The notes below the pieces were generated by a model that was given only the letters and a program-made list of their open reading frames with translations, ran no database searches and had not been told where the DNA came from. Below are positions 27,758-36,240 of a stretch of DNA of 64,000 nt, one piece after another. The position numbers and the translations under genes are program-made. The DNA comes from JAXMAR01 sp046350295 (GTDB lineage: Bacteria; Planctomycetota; Planctomycetia; Gemmatales; Gemmataceae). Position 1 is the first letter of the stretch. Each line of letters begins with the position of its first letter. The DNA lies in contig JAXMAR010000002.1 in NCBI GenBank assembly GCA_046350295.1, positions 248,001 through 312,000 on the forward strand, in the 5' to 3' direction.

Positions 27758-27844
27758 GATCGTCGCGGCGGTCGAGCGGCTCGACTCCCTTCTGTCGAAT
27801 CCATAAACCAACGGCTGAAAATCAAGAAAAACGCCGGGATCGCG

Positions 27845-29572
27845 ATGACGCTCGAACACGTGCTGCTCCTGGGCCTGATCCTCGTGCCGCTGCTGGCGGG
27901 CATCGCCTGCGCCTGTCTCGGCGCGGCGCGCCGCGACGCCATTCGCTGGCTCGCGGTCGGCGCCTCACTTCTGACGCTCGTGATGTCGCTGGTCCTCGCG
28001 GCCCGGTTCATGGAGCTGCCGCGCGAGGATGTGAAAACGGGGATCGTCGGCAAGCGTGCCGCATTCCAAACCTTCCAGCCCGAGTTTGTTCCCGGGGCGC
28101 CGGCGATCTACAAGAGCCGCGGCGTGGCCGAACTGGACCGGACCGACCCGCACGGGACGACCTGGGACCTCATCCCGCTCGGCAAGGGCGCCATCCAGTT
28201 CTACATCGGCATCGACGGGCTCAACATCTGGCTCATCGTGTTGACCGCCGTCTTGATGTTGCCGACGGTGCTCATCTCCTGGAACGCGATCAGCGAGCGG
28301 GCCAACGAGTTCTACGCCTGGCTGCTCGCCCTCAAGGCGGCGATGATCGGCATCTTCCTGTCGTTCGACATCGTTCTCTTCTATGTGTTCTTCGAGCTAT
28401 CGCTGGTGCCGCTCTTCTTTCTCATCGGCATCTGGGGCGGCTCCGAGCGCCGCTATGCCGCCCGCAAGTTCTTCATTTACACGCTGGTCGGCAGCCTCAT
28501 CACGCTCCTGGGCGTCCTGGCCATCGTCTTCCTGAACTATCGCGAGACGGGCGTCCTCACCTTCTCGATCCCGCGCCTGGTCGACAGCATTCAAGCCGCC
28601 GTCGCGACGCCGAACTCCATCTGGACGACGGAGCTGCAAACCTGGGTCTTCCTGGCCCTCATGCTCGGCTTCATGATCAAAGTGCCTTTGATGCCGTTCC
28701 ACACCTGGCTGCCGCTGGCCCACGTCGAGGCGCCCACCGCGGGCTCCGTCGATCTCGCCGGCGTGCTCCTGAAGGTCGGCAGCTACGGCTTTCTGCGGCT
28801 CTGCATCCCGCTGGTGCCCGACGCGGCCGTGACGGTCGGCGTACCGCTCATCACGTTCATCGCAGCGCTCGGCATCGTCTACGGCGCCCTGTGCGCCTTC
28901 GCCCAGGACGACATGAAGCGGATGATCGCCTATTCGTCCGTCAGCCACCTCGGCCTGTGCATGCTCGGCATGTTCGCCCTCAACAGCGCCGGCATCGGCG
29001 GCAGCCTGCTGCAGATGATCAACCACGGCCTCTCCACCGGCATGCTCTTCCTCATGATCGGCATGCTCTACGACCGCTACCACACGCGCAAGATCGCCGA
29101 CTATTCCGGCATGTCGGCGCGGTTGCCCCTCATCGGCGCCTTCTTCGTCTTCACCGTGCTGACGAGCGTCGGCCTGCCCGGGCTCAACGGCTTCGTCGGC
29201 GAGGCGCTCTGCCTCTTCGGCGTGTTCAAATGGGAGCTGGACGCCGGCGGACAGCACGCCGGCTTCCCGATTCTCGCCCTCATGGGTTGCGCCGGCATCA
29301 TCCTCGGCGCCTGGTACCTCTTCACCCTCACCCGCGCCATCCTCTTTGGCCCCGTCAAGGAGCCGCACCACGACGAGCACGAGCCGACGCGCGACCTCAC
29401 CGGCCGCGAGGTGGCGATCATCGTTCCGCTCGCGGTCCTGTGCCTGATTCTGGGCGTCTATCCGCAGCCGGTGCTGGAGACGGCGACGCCGGACATCAAT
29501 CGCGTGGTCGACATCGCGGAGCGCGCCCGCGAGCGCGGCGAGGCGACAACGACCGCGGGATTGGCGCCATGA
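27845..29572 (+). CDS. nuoM: NADH-quinone oxidoreductase subunit M (proton-translocating), isolated
   Basis: A 575-residue polytopic membrane protein of the complex I antiporter-like family. The ELSLVPLFFLIGIWGGSERR segment carries the conserved Glu of the channel. FMIKVPLMPFHTWLPLAHVE, EAPTAGSVDLAGVLLKVGSY and MKRMIAYSSVSHLGLCMLG carry the conserved Lys and Ser/His residues of NuoM, and GHGLSTGMLFL-like NHGLSTGMLFL follows. It is normally flanked by nuoL and nuoN. Here neither neighbour is present: upstream is a MITE and a divergent hydrolase, and downstream a 64-codon frame starts at an overlapping ATGA and then meets a convergent gene. An orphan or translocated gene. Confidence 0.9.
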   Translation: MTLEHVLLLGLILVPLLAGIACACLGAARRDAIRWLAVGASLLTLVMSLVLAARFMELPREDVKTGIVGKRAAFQTFQPEFVPGAPAIYKSRGVAELDRTDPHGTTWDLIPLGKGAIQFYIGIDGLNIWLIVLTAVLMLPTVLISWNAISERANEFYAWLLALKAAMIGIFLSFDIVLFYVFFELSLVPLFFLIGIWGGSERRYAARKFFIYTLVGSLITLLGVLAIVFLNYRETGVLTFSIPRLVDSIQAAVATPNSIWTTELQTWVFLALMLGFMIKVPLMPFHTWLPLAHVEAPTAGSVDLAGVLLKVGSYGFLRLCIPLVPDAAVTVGVPLITFIAALGIVYGALCAFAQDDMKRMIAYSSVSHLGLCMLGMFALNSAGIGGSLLQMINHGLSTGMLFLMIGMLYDRYHTRKIADYSGMSARLPLIGAFFVFTVLTSVGLPGLNGFVGEALCLFGVFKWELDAGGQHAGFPILALMGCAGIILGAWYLFTLTRAILFGPVKEPHHDEHEPTRDLTGREVAIIVPLAVLCLILGVYPQPVLETATPDINRVVDIAERARERGEATTTAGLAP

Positions 29573-29681
29573 CGGAGCCCAATGGCGACGTGGACCGAGA
29601 TAAGCCGGGACGCTTTGGCCCTCCGGGATCGAGAACGTTTTTCCCGGGATCGATTTTTCCTGGCCGAAGCGACACCACCGG

Positions 29682-31373
29682 TCAATACGTGTCCGGCCCG
29701 ACGCGCTCCGGCAAGCCCCGGAAGCCGTGGCCGATGGTCACGTACCAGAAGGCGATGGGTTGACCGTCCTCGTTGTAATAGATGCGCCGCCCCTGCTCGA
29801 CGCGGTCGAAGACGTTCAGCACCTGGTACTCGGCGACGCCCACCATGATAAAGGTGCGGCCCTTGTAGCGTTCGACGTCGTCGATGGGGTTGGGCCGCCA
29901 CAGGTCGTACTGGCTGTGCCGGTCGCCGAGGCGCGAGCCGAGGCAATAGACGACGGGATGGCCGGGCGTGTAAAAGGCGATCTCGCCGGGAAGCCCCCAG
30001 TGCCCGCTGGCGAGGATCGGCTCGACCCCCTGAGCGCGCAGCTCGTCGGAAAGGACGCCGAGCTCGCGGGCCAGCGTGTGCCAGCCCTTGAGGCGGCACG
30101 TCGGATCGAAGCGGCGCAGCGGCGTCGGCTCCGCGTCCGTCGGCGCCTGGGCGAAACGTGCGAGGAACGGACGGATCAGGCGGCTGTCGTGAACGACGAT
30201 CGACAGCGCGACGCCGAACAAGGCGAAGAAGACGACGAAGGCGAGGCTGGCGTAGCGGACCATGGGCCGCGGCGAGGCGAAGATCCGGGCGAGGTACGGG
30301 ACGATGAGGGCCATGCCGGCGATGTAAGCGGCGACCGGCCAGTTCGCTTCGCCGCCGCCGTTCTTGAAGCTGAACAGGGCGAAGAAGACGAACATCGGGA
30401 CCGACATCCACCAGAGATAGGCGAAGGCGCCGCCGGCGCGGCCAGGGCGATAGTGCCAGACGGCGGCCGCCCAGGCGACGAACCAGTAGCCCAGGAGGAG
30501 GGCGAACTGCAGCGCCAGGTAATGGAGCGGGCCGAGCCAGTGAATCGCCGGCCCGTGCTGCAAACCGACGTGGCCGCGCGTATGGGCCAGGGTGACCCAG
30601 CCGTTGTTCATGTTCCAGAACAGGATGGGCAGTCCGCCCAGGGCGCCGAGCAGCGTCATCGTCCAGAAGCCGGGCCGGAGCAACTCGCGGCGGCCGGCCC
30701 CGTTTAGCCCTGGTTCGGAGCACCGGGGCGCGTCTGCGTCTTCAGACGGTTCGCTGCGTTCGTTCGGTCGGGTGAGGAGGAAGAGGCCCACCATCGGCAC
30801 GAACAGCACCATCGTGTGCTTGGCAAGGACGCCGACGGCGACGCACAGGCCGGCGAGGATCCAATCGGGCATGGATCGGCTCATGAACAGCGCGCGGTGG
30901 ACGAAGACGAGGGCCCAGACCCAGGCGGCGGTGTAGGGCGCGTCGATGGTCATGAGGGAGGCGCCGGCGGAAAGGATCGGAAGCGTCAGCGCCAGCAGAA
31001 CGACGCTGAACCCCCACTTCGAGTTGCCGTGGACGTCGACGGTCAGGCGATAGAGCCCCCAGAGGAGGAGGCTGCCGCACAGGATGGCCGGGATGCGAAC
31101 GGCGACCATCTCGCTGCCGGTGAGGGCGACGGACAGGTCGCCGAAGAGCCAGCAGCCGGCCCGGATGAGGAGGGCGACCAGGGGGCCCTTGCTGTAGTAG
31201 CTCCAGTCGAGGTGGCGCGACCAGTCCCAGTAATGGGCTTCGTCGGGAGCGAGATCGAAGGGACACCAGAAGATCAGCCAGAGAAGCCGGCCGGCGGCGG
31301 CGGCCAGGATCAGCAGCCCCGCGGCGCGGCTCCAGCGCGAAGATAGACAAGAAGGAGAACAGGCGCCGTCCAT
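29682..31373 (-). CDS. GT39-like membrane glycosyltransferase (ArnT/PMT type) with an in-frame palindromic insert
   Basis: A 563-residue polytopic protein. The start at 31373 is preferred over 31505 because a hydrophobic helix (AAGLLILAAAAGRLLWLIF) begins soon after. D44-E45 in LAPDEAHYWDW, followed by SYYSKGPLVALLIR, is the N-terminal catalytic loop of polyprenyl-phosphate-sugar transferases (GT39/GT83). About ten membrane helices and a soluble C-terminal part follow. Residues about 200-226, between two helices, come from an inserted sequence containing a family B palindrome (30702-30730). It keeps the frame and replaces a loop with charged residues. Likely function is transfer of a lipid-linked sugar to lipid or protein at the membrane; acceptor unknown. 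Confidence 0.8.
   Translation of the reverse strand: MDGACSPSCLSSRWSRAAGLLILAAAAGRLLWLIFWCPFDLAPDEAHYWDWSRHLDWSYYSKGPLVALLIRAGCWLFGDLSVALTGSEMVAVRIPAILCGSLLLWGLYRLTVDVHGNSKWGFSVVLLALTLPILSAGASLMTIDAPYTAAWVWALVFVHRALFMSRSMPDWILAGLCVAVGVLAKHTMVLFVPMVGLFLLTRPNERSEPSEDADAPRCSEPGLNGAGRRELLRPGFWTMTLLGALGGLPILFWNMNNGWVTLAHTRGHVGLQHGPAIHWLGPLHYLALQFALLLGYWFVAWAAAVWHYRPGRAGGAFAYLWWMSVPMFVFFALFSFKNGGGEANWPVAAYIAGMALIVPYLARIFASPRPMVRYASLAFVVFFALFGVALSIVVHDSRLIRPFLARFAQAPTDAEPTPLRRFDPTCRLKGWHTLARELGVLSDELRAQGVEPILASGHWGLPGEIAFYTPGHPVVYCLGSRLGDRHSQYDLWRPNPIDDVERYKGRTFIMVGVAEYQVLNVFDRVEQGRRIYYNEDGQPIAFWYVTIGHGFRGLPERVGPDTY
30702..30730. repeat. Family B palindromic repeat inside a coding region
   Basis: GTTTAGCCCTGGTTC-GGA-GCACCGGGGCG matches the family B consensus including the upstream GTTTA, with two mismatches between the arms. 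It lies in frame in the GT39-like gene, in a cytosolic or periplasmic loop. The flanking 45 bp toward 30775 code for a charged, poorly conserved stretch and may belong to the same insertion. Confidence 0.65.
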
Positions 31374-31711
31374 GCCGGTTTTTCCGCCTCCTGAGGGAGC
31401 GTTGTGGTACCAGAAACATCGGTCCGGGGAAAGCGCAACATCGGGCAAACGGTTCGCTCCGTTATCCATCTTGTGCGGACGACGCCGGATTTCCCGGTCG
31501 GACAAGCTTCGCGTTGACGGAGAGAAAAAAGCGAATCGGGGGGGGCGAGATTCCCGGCACTTTGTGTCTGGCTAATGCGCATCGAGGGATAGTCGGTGTT
31601 TGGAAAGGACGGCGCAGGCAGGCCGGCACGGGGCTTGACCGGGGCGAGTCGTCGTCCTAAGATCAGCCGCAGCAATTGTTTCTCAACACCAAGCCGCAGC
31701 GCGGGGACCGC
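31374..31711. other. Divergent intergenic region
   Basis: The 338 bp between the GT39-like gene (minus) and the anchored helical protein (plus) contain no convincing gene. Both promoters should lie here. I see no operator, riboswitch or hairpin that I can support. Confidence 0.4.
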
Positions 31712-32527
31712 ATGAAGGCGGAAGAACGCAAAGAGCTGGAAACCAACGTCCTGGCCGATCGCGTCGGCAAGATCGTGCAAACCGTGAAGTCCGGACCGAG
31801 CCGCCGCTTCGTGCTGCTGCTCGTCCTGGCCGTCGTCGTCATCGCCGGCGTCCTGTTCTACATGCGCTCCAAGCGGCTGCAGCGCGAGGAGAAGGCGGAA
31901 GGCTGGTCCCTTTTGGCCCTGACGCGGGGCATCTCCCCGTTCGACGACTCGCATGTGCGCTATTTCCAGACCGTGTTGCAGAAATACAAGGAAGAGAAGT
32001 CCGGGCTTGCCGCCCACGTCGAGATCGCCTGGATGCAGGCGCTGGAATCGATGCGGCAATTCCGTGCCAAGCCGGTCGAGTCGCTCATCGAGCTGACCGA
32101 ACACGCCTCCCGCTTCGACGCCCTCAAGAAACGCTGCAAGGACGACCGCTCGCTTCACCCCGAGGTCCTGTACGATCTGGGCGTGATCCACGAGTATCGC
32201 GCGGTTCTGGATGAGTTCGACTTCTCCAAGGTCAAGGCGGCCAAGACGCTCGAAGCCCTCGGCAACGTGCCCGAGCAGAAGTACCTCGACAAGGCCAAGG
32301 AGTACTACGAGGCCGTCGTCAAGGAATATAAGGAATCCGGCTACGCCAAGATGGCCGCCGACCGGCTCAAGGCGTTCGAAGAACGCGGCGACGAGATCAA
32401 GGCCCTCAACCGGTTCTTCGTTGGTGGCCCCGAGTTCCTGTCGGAGGGTCCGGAGCCGCTCATCTTCGCCATCCGCAAGCACGAGTTGATGCTGCTGACC
32501 AAGAAGGCGGCCGGCCCGGTCGAGTAA
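31712..32527 (+). CDS. Membrane-anchored helical (TPR-like) protein
   Basis: A 271-residue protein. Start at 31712 (MKAEERKELETNVLADRVGK) rather than 31676, since a purine-rich RBS (GCGGGGACCGC) precedes it and the extra residues are unsupported. One membrane helix at about residues 38-56 (FVLLLVLAVVVIAGVLFYM) separates a short cytosolic N-terminus from a long helical domain. The domain has TPR-like helix pairs (LHPEVLYDLGVIHEYRAVL, KYLDKAKEYYEAVVKEYKES, YAKMAADRLKAFEERGDEIK). This layout is common in planctomycete YfgM/TPR-like proteins that bind proteins at the membrane. Specific function unknown. Confidence 0.7.
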   Translation: MKAEERKELETNVLADRVGKIVQTVKSGPSRRFVLLLVLAVVVIAGVLFYMRSKRLQREEKAEGWSLLALTRGISPFDDSHVRYFQTVLQKYKEEKSGLAAHVEIAWMQALESMRQFRAKPVESLIELTEHASRFDALKKRCKDDRSLHPEVLYDLGVIHEYRAVLDEFDFSKVKAAKTLEALGNVPEQKYLDKAKEYYEAVVKEYKESGYAKMAADRLKAFEERGDEIKALNRFFVGGPEFLSEGPEPLIFAIRKHELMLLTKKAAGPVE

Positions 32528-32645
32528 CGCCGGCGGGTCGGCTACAACGTCGCGCCCTTTTGCGCGCGTTCGTCTTCTTCGAAAACCCCTCGGACCGTCT
32601 CGTTTTCTGGTACCATGGAGGCGACTTTCCCTCCGAGGCTTCGCC

Positions 32646-34013
32646 ATGCTTCTCCTGGGTCAGGGCCGGCAGCGAACGTGCAACGGCTTCTCGCGCCGCG
32701 AGTTCCTCCAGATCGGCGGCTGCTCGTTGCTCGGCCTGAGTCTTTCAGGCTGGCTGCGCGCCCGCGCCGAGCCGAGCTTTGCCACAGGCCGGGCCCGCTC
32801 GGTCATCTTCCTCTGGCTCTGGGGCGGGCCCGCCCAGCTCGACACCTGGGACCCCAAACCCGCCGCTCCCCTCGAGTTCCGCGGCCCGTTCGGCACGATC
32901 GCGACCCGTCTTGCCGGCGTGCGCTTTGGCGAGCTTTTCCCGCAGATCGCCAATCTCACGGACAAGATCGCCGTCCTCCGCTCGCTTCACACGGCCTCCA
33001 ATGACCACGGCGTCGCCGGCACGGTCGGCCTCACCGGCAGCGACGCGGGCGCCGTCAACCTCGGCGGAGCGGTGGCGGCCGGCTCGGCCCGACCCGCCAT
33101 CGGCGCCGTCGTCGCCCGCGCCCGCGGCCTCGCCGGCAACCTGCCCCCCTTCATGGTCGTCGGCGGCCGGCTGCACCAGGGCAAGCGCCCGATCATCGGC
33201 GAGGGCGGCGGCCCGCTCGGGCCCCTCTACGATCCCTTCCGCCTTCAGTACGATCTGGAAACCGGCGCGACGCACATCCCGGCCTTGCAACTGCCGCCCC
33301 ACCTGACGCCCGAACGCCTTCACGATCGCGCCGCCCTCCTCGACGCGCTGCATGGCGCCCGCCGCACGGTCGAACGCTCCGGCCGCTCCATCGATGACTA
33401 TCGCGCTCAAGCCCTCGCCTTGCTCACCCGCCCCGAGGCGACGCGCATGTTCGACCTCACCCTCGAGCGGCCCGAGGTGATCGATCGCTATGGACGCACG
33501 CGTTTCGGCCAGTCTTGCCTCCTGGCCCGGCGGCTCGTCGAGCATCATGTCCCCTTCGTCCAGGTCAACTGGAGCGACCACGTCGAAGCCGAGGAGGACT
33601 CCGGCGACGGCGGCTGGGACCACCACTACCGCAACTTCCAGCTCATGCAGGACCGCCACGCCCCCTGGCTCGATCAGGCCTACTCCGCCCTGATCCGCGA
33701 CCTCGACGAGCGCGGCCTCCTCGCCACCACGTTGGTGGTAGCCGTCGGCGAGTTCGGCCGCACGCCGCGCATCAACGACAAGGCCGGCCGCGACCACTGG
33801 GAGCACTGCTACAGCGCCCTTATCGCCGGCGGCGGCGTGCAGGGAGGCCGGGTCATCGGCGAGAGCGACGCCCGCGCCGAGAGGCCGCGCGCCCATCCGC
33901 TGACCCCCGGCGACCTGGCGGCGACGGTGCATCAGGCGGTCGGCGTGACCAGCGAGACGGCGGCGACCCTGGGGGTGGTGGTGAACGGGCGGGTGATTGA
34001 AGGGTTGTTCTAG
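32646..34013 (+). CDS. DUF1501 protein with Tat signal
   Basis: A 455-residue exported protein. SRREFLQIGGCSLLGLSLSG is a twin-arginine signal (R-R-x-F-L) near residue 17. Next is SVIFLWLWGGPAQLDTWDPK, the DUF1501 signature with its conserved GGP-x-Q-x-DTWDPKP. The C-terminal half has FGRTPRINDKAGRDHWEHCY and GGGVQGGRVIGESDARAER, conserved in this alkaline-phosphatase-superfamily-like group. DUF1501 proteins usually pair with DUF1800 or DUF1549/1553 proteins; here it stands alone. Function unknown. A second DUF1501 gene is at 41233-42612. Confidence 0.9.
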   Translation: MLLLGQGRQRTCNGFSRREFLQIGGCSLLGLSLSGWLRARAEPSFATGRARSVIFLWLWGGPAQLDTWDPKPAAPLEFRGPFGTIATRLAGVRFGELFPQIANLTDKIAVLRSLHTASNDHGVAGTVGLTGSDAGAVNLGGAVAAGSARPAIGAVVARARGLAGNLPPFMVVGGRLHQGKRPIIGEGGGPLGPLYDPFRLQYDLETGATHIPALQLPPHLTPERLHDRAALLDALHGARRTVERSGRSIDDYRAQALALLTRPEATRMFDLTLERPEVIDRYGRTRFGQSCLLARRLVEHHVPFVQVNWSDHVEAEEDSGDGGWDHHYRNFQLMQDRHAPWLDQAYSALIRDLDERGLLATTLVVAVGEFGRTPRINDKAGRDHWEHCYSALIAGGGVQGGRVIGESDARAERPRAHPLTPGDLAATVHQAVGVTSETAATLGVVVNGRVIEGLF

Positions 34014-34062
34014 GCCAAATCAATGGTAGACTGCCGGTACGTTTTTCCTTGAGCAACAGGCA

Positions 34063-34260
34063 ATGAGCGAACGCCCAAAGGTGGACCAGGTGATCTGCAA
34101 TCAACTGCCACGATGGCGCGAGAAGGCGGCGGCGCGGCGCAACCTGGAGCGATTGGTCGAGGAGAGCCTCAATTCGCCGACAATACGCATGACCGAAGAG
34201 CTTTGGGACGAGAAGGAAAGGCGCATCAAGGAACTGCATCCCGAGCTCAAAGACGAATGA
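34063..34260 (+). CDS. Small hypothetical protein
   Basis: A 65-residue charged, mostly helical protein (RWREKAAARRNLERLVEESL, TEELWDEKERRIKELHPELK). No domain is recognised. It starts 50 bp after the DUF1501 stop and ends 68 bp before the DUF4058 gene, on the same strand, so it may share their transcript. Coding potential is supported by codon pattern and a plausible start; function cannot be inferred. Confidence 0.45.
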   Translation: MSERPKVDQVICNQLPRWREKAAARRNLERLVEESLNSPTIRMTEELWDEKERRIKELHPELKDE

Positions 34261-34328
34261 TACCAGCAATCGACATGGCAGTCGCGACATCGATACCGCC
34301 ATGAGGGCGGGGAGCGGATCCGCGAATC

Positions 34329-35027
34329 ATGCCCCTGCACGACTGGAACAATCGCGGCGGCTGGGACGGCGTCCACCACGTGTGGATCACGGAACTGCTG
34401 CGCAACATCAAGCCGCAGCTGCCGCCCGGTCTTCGTGCCTACATCGGCACGGCGCCGGCCCTAACCATCGGCGCTTCGCTCGAAAAACCCGACGTCTCCG
34501 TCCGCGAATGGACGCAAGACGCCGCGCTTCCCTCCACTAACGGCCCCGCAGGCAAGCCGGCCGAGGCGCCGGATGAAGAGATCGCCGTCGCCACCCTCGA
34601 ACCGGCGAGCGGCGTCTATGTCGCCCTGGAAAACCGCCTGATCGCCGCCGTCGAGCTGGTGTCGCCGCGCAACAAGGACCGGCCGGCGTCGCGCGACGCC
34701 TACCTGGCGCGCTATCTCGGCTATCTCCTGGAAGGCGTGCACTTGTTGCTGGTCGACGTCCATCGTCGCCCGCTCGGTTTCTCCTTTCCGGGCCGCCTGG
34801 CTCAGGAGATGAGCATCCAGCAGCCCGAGTTACCCGCGCCCAATGCCGTGAGCTATCGCGTCGGCGAGGCGGCGGCCGCGGGTGGCAGGATGCTGGCAAT
34901 CTGGCGGCGGACGCTGACGGTCGGCTCCCCCTTGCCGAGCGTTCCGCTGGCCCTCTCCGTCGAGACCGCGGTCAGCGTCGATCTGGAGAAGACCTACCAG
35001 CGTGCCGCGGAAGACGCCTATCTCTAG
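34329..35027 (+). CDS. DUF4058 protein (first of two)
   Basis: A 232-residue cytosolic protein. The N-terminal MPLHDWNNRGGWDGVHHVWI and the core VELVSPRNKDRPASRDAYLA are typical of DUF4058. The core resembles the strand-helix of PD-(D/E)xK nuclease-like folds (compare the Uma2 type E-x-x-SP), so a nuclease-related fold is possible; this is inference from pattern. LEGVHLLLVDVHRRPLG and a C-terminal LEKTYQRAAEDAYL follow. A paralogue is at 39987-40619. Function unknown. Confidence 0.85.
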   Translation: MPLHDWNNRGGWDGVHHVWITELLRNIKPQLPPGLRAYIGTAPALTIGASLEKPDVSVREWTQDAALPSTNGPAGKPAEAPDEEIAVATLEPASGVYVALENRLIAAVELVSPRNKDRPASRDAYLARYLGYLLEGVHLLLVDVHRRPLGFSFPGRLAQEMSIQQPELPAPNAVSYRVGEAAAAGGRMLAIWRRTLTVGSPLPSVPLALSVETAVSVDLEKTYQRAAEDAYL

Positions 35028-35048
35028 ATCGCCGTGCGTGATTCTGCG

Positions 35049-35137
35049 GTAGGTCCGGCGAGCCGAGCCGGACCTGGCGTGAACACTCGCGAAACCGCCG
35101 TCCCTCTGTCCAGCCCCGCTCGGCTCGCGGGGCCTAC
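35049..35137. repeat. BIME-like element, family C (GTAGG...CCTAC)
   Basis: An 89-nt element. Left part GTAGGTCCGGCGAGCCGAGC, with GGTCCGGC/GCCGGACC able to pair. Right part CAGCCCCGCTCGGCTCGCGG, ending GGGGCCTAC, with GCCCCGC/GCGGGGC able to pair. The right part reverse-complemented resembles the left one, so the whole is an imperfect inverted repeat of two hairpins with GTAG tetranucleotides at both outer ends. It lies between DUF4058 and rph, where it may affect rph expression. Confidence 0.75.
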
Positions 35138-35221
35138 GTGCTCCCGGATCACGCAGGCAGACCGCTGTTGCCCCACCTGCCGTTTCATACACTCAACACA
35201 TCCAGCCACACGGAGAGACCC

Positions 35222-35947
35222 ATGCCGCGCGTCGGCCGCGCCGCCGAGGAGCTGCGCCCCCTGTCGTTCAAACGCCGCTACACCGGCCAGGCCCCCGGCA
35301 GCGTCCTCGTCCGCCTGGGCAAGACAACCGTCTTGTGCACCTGCTGTATCGAGGAGATCGTTCCCCCTTTCCTCAAAGGGACGGGCAAGGGCTGGCTCAG
35401 CGCCGAGTACGGCATGCTCCCCGGCAGCACAGGCACGCGCAAAAGCCGGGACCGCGGCGGCAAGATCGACGGCCGCACCGTCGAGATTCAGCGACTCATC
35501 GGCCGCAGCCTGCGCGCCGTCGTCGCCCTGGAAAAGCTGGGGGAGCGGACGCTCTGGCTGGATTGTGATGTGTTGGAGGCGGACGGCGGCACGCGTACGG
35601 CGAGCATCAACGGGGCCTTCGTCGCGCTGATCGACGCCCTGAACAGCCTGAAGCCACTCCTGCCACCGCTCGACACCGTCGTCAAAGACAGCGTCGCCGC
35701 CATCAGCGTCGGCCTGCTGGACGGCGAGACGCTGCTCGACCTGGAATACGTGGAGGACAAGGACGCCGAGGTGGATTTCAACCTGGTGATGACCGGCGGC
35801 GGTGAGTTCATCGAGGTGCAGGGGACGGGGGAAGAGGCGACCTTCAGCCGGGCCCAGCTGGATCGCCTCCTGAAGCTCGGCAAGGTCGGCGTCGACGCGA
35901 TCACCCACGTTCAGAAGAAGGCGCTCGGCGCCTCCTGGCCGTTTTGA
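35222..35947 (+). CDS. rph: Ribonuclease PH
   Basis: A 241-residue phosphorolytic 3'-5' exoribonuclease that trims tRNA 3' ends using phosphate. Start at 35222 (MPRVGRAAEELRPLSFKRRY) gives the family's conserved N-terminus. Signature stretches: LVRLGKTTVLCTC, GKGWLSAEYGMLPGSTGTRK (the phosphate/RNA-binding region with the conserved R-x-x-R nearby), GRTVEIQRLIGRSLRAV, LDCDVLEADGGTRTASINGA and DFNLVMTGGGEFIEVQGTGE. Length is normal. The gene is not followed by rdgB as in many bacteria. Confidence 0.95.
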   Translation: MPRVGRAAEELRPLSFKRRYTGQAPGSVLVRLGKTTVLCTCCIEEIVPPFLKGTGKGWLSAEYGMLPGSTGTRKSRDRGGKIDGRTVEIQRLIGRSLRAVVALEKLGERTLWLDCDVLEADGGTRTASINGAFVALIDALNSLKPLLPPLDTVVKDSVAAISVGLLDGETLLDLEYVEDKDAEVDFNLVMTGGGEFIEVQGTGEEATFSRAQLDRLLKLGKVGVDAITHVQKKALGASWPF

Positions 35948-35950
35948 CCT

Positions 35951-36069
35951 GTGGCCACACGTTTTCTAACGTGTGCGGGCGCTTTGCTAAGGAAGTAGGG
36001 CGCCTCAAAGGCGCCGAAGCGCCAGTGGTCTTGTTTTCGGCGGGGACCGGTGCGTTTCACGCACCCTAC
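35951..36069. repeat. GTGG-type hairpin plus GTAGGG...CCCTAC element downstream of rph
   Basis: First, GTGG followed by CCACACGTT-TTCT-AACGTGTG (hairpin core 35956-35975), related to the palindrome at 26167. Then an element from 35995 to 36069 with outer ends GTAGGGCGC and GCACCCTAC. Inside it are GGCGCC-TCAAA-GGCGCC (35999-36015) and GGTGCGT-TTC-ACGCACC (36049-36065). The last hairpin resembles GGTGCG...CGCACC repeats known to be abundant in cyanobacteria and some other bacteria. The pair may also terminate rph. Confidence 0.7.
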
Positions 36070-36240
36070 ATCCGCCGCCGTCTTTTAATAATTCGCTTCC
36101 CCAACGCCCCGGGGCGATTACAATAGGCGCTGTCTCGAAGAAATCCGGTATTTTTGCCCCGGCGACTCGTCATTTCTAAGGATGGAATCCCGGCCGCGCT
36201 GGTCGGGACGCCTCGCCGATTTTCCTTGCGGAGATCCGTC

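Noticed and set aside
29600..29665. CCGGGATCGA direct repeats as a terminator between nuoM and the GT39 gene
   Set aside because: The two copies are direct, not inverted, and no stable stem with T-tract is clear.
29569..29763. 64-codon frame overlapping the nuoM stop
   Set aside because: Not listed as a gene because its 3' part is antisense to the GT39 gene and no motif is seen; discussed only as a possible nuoN remnant.
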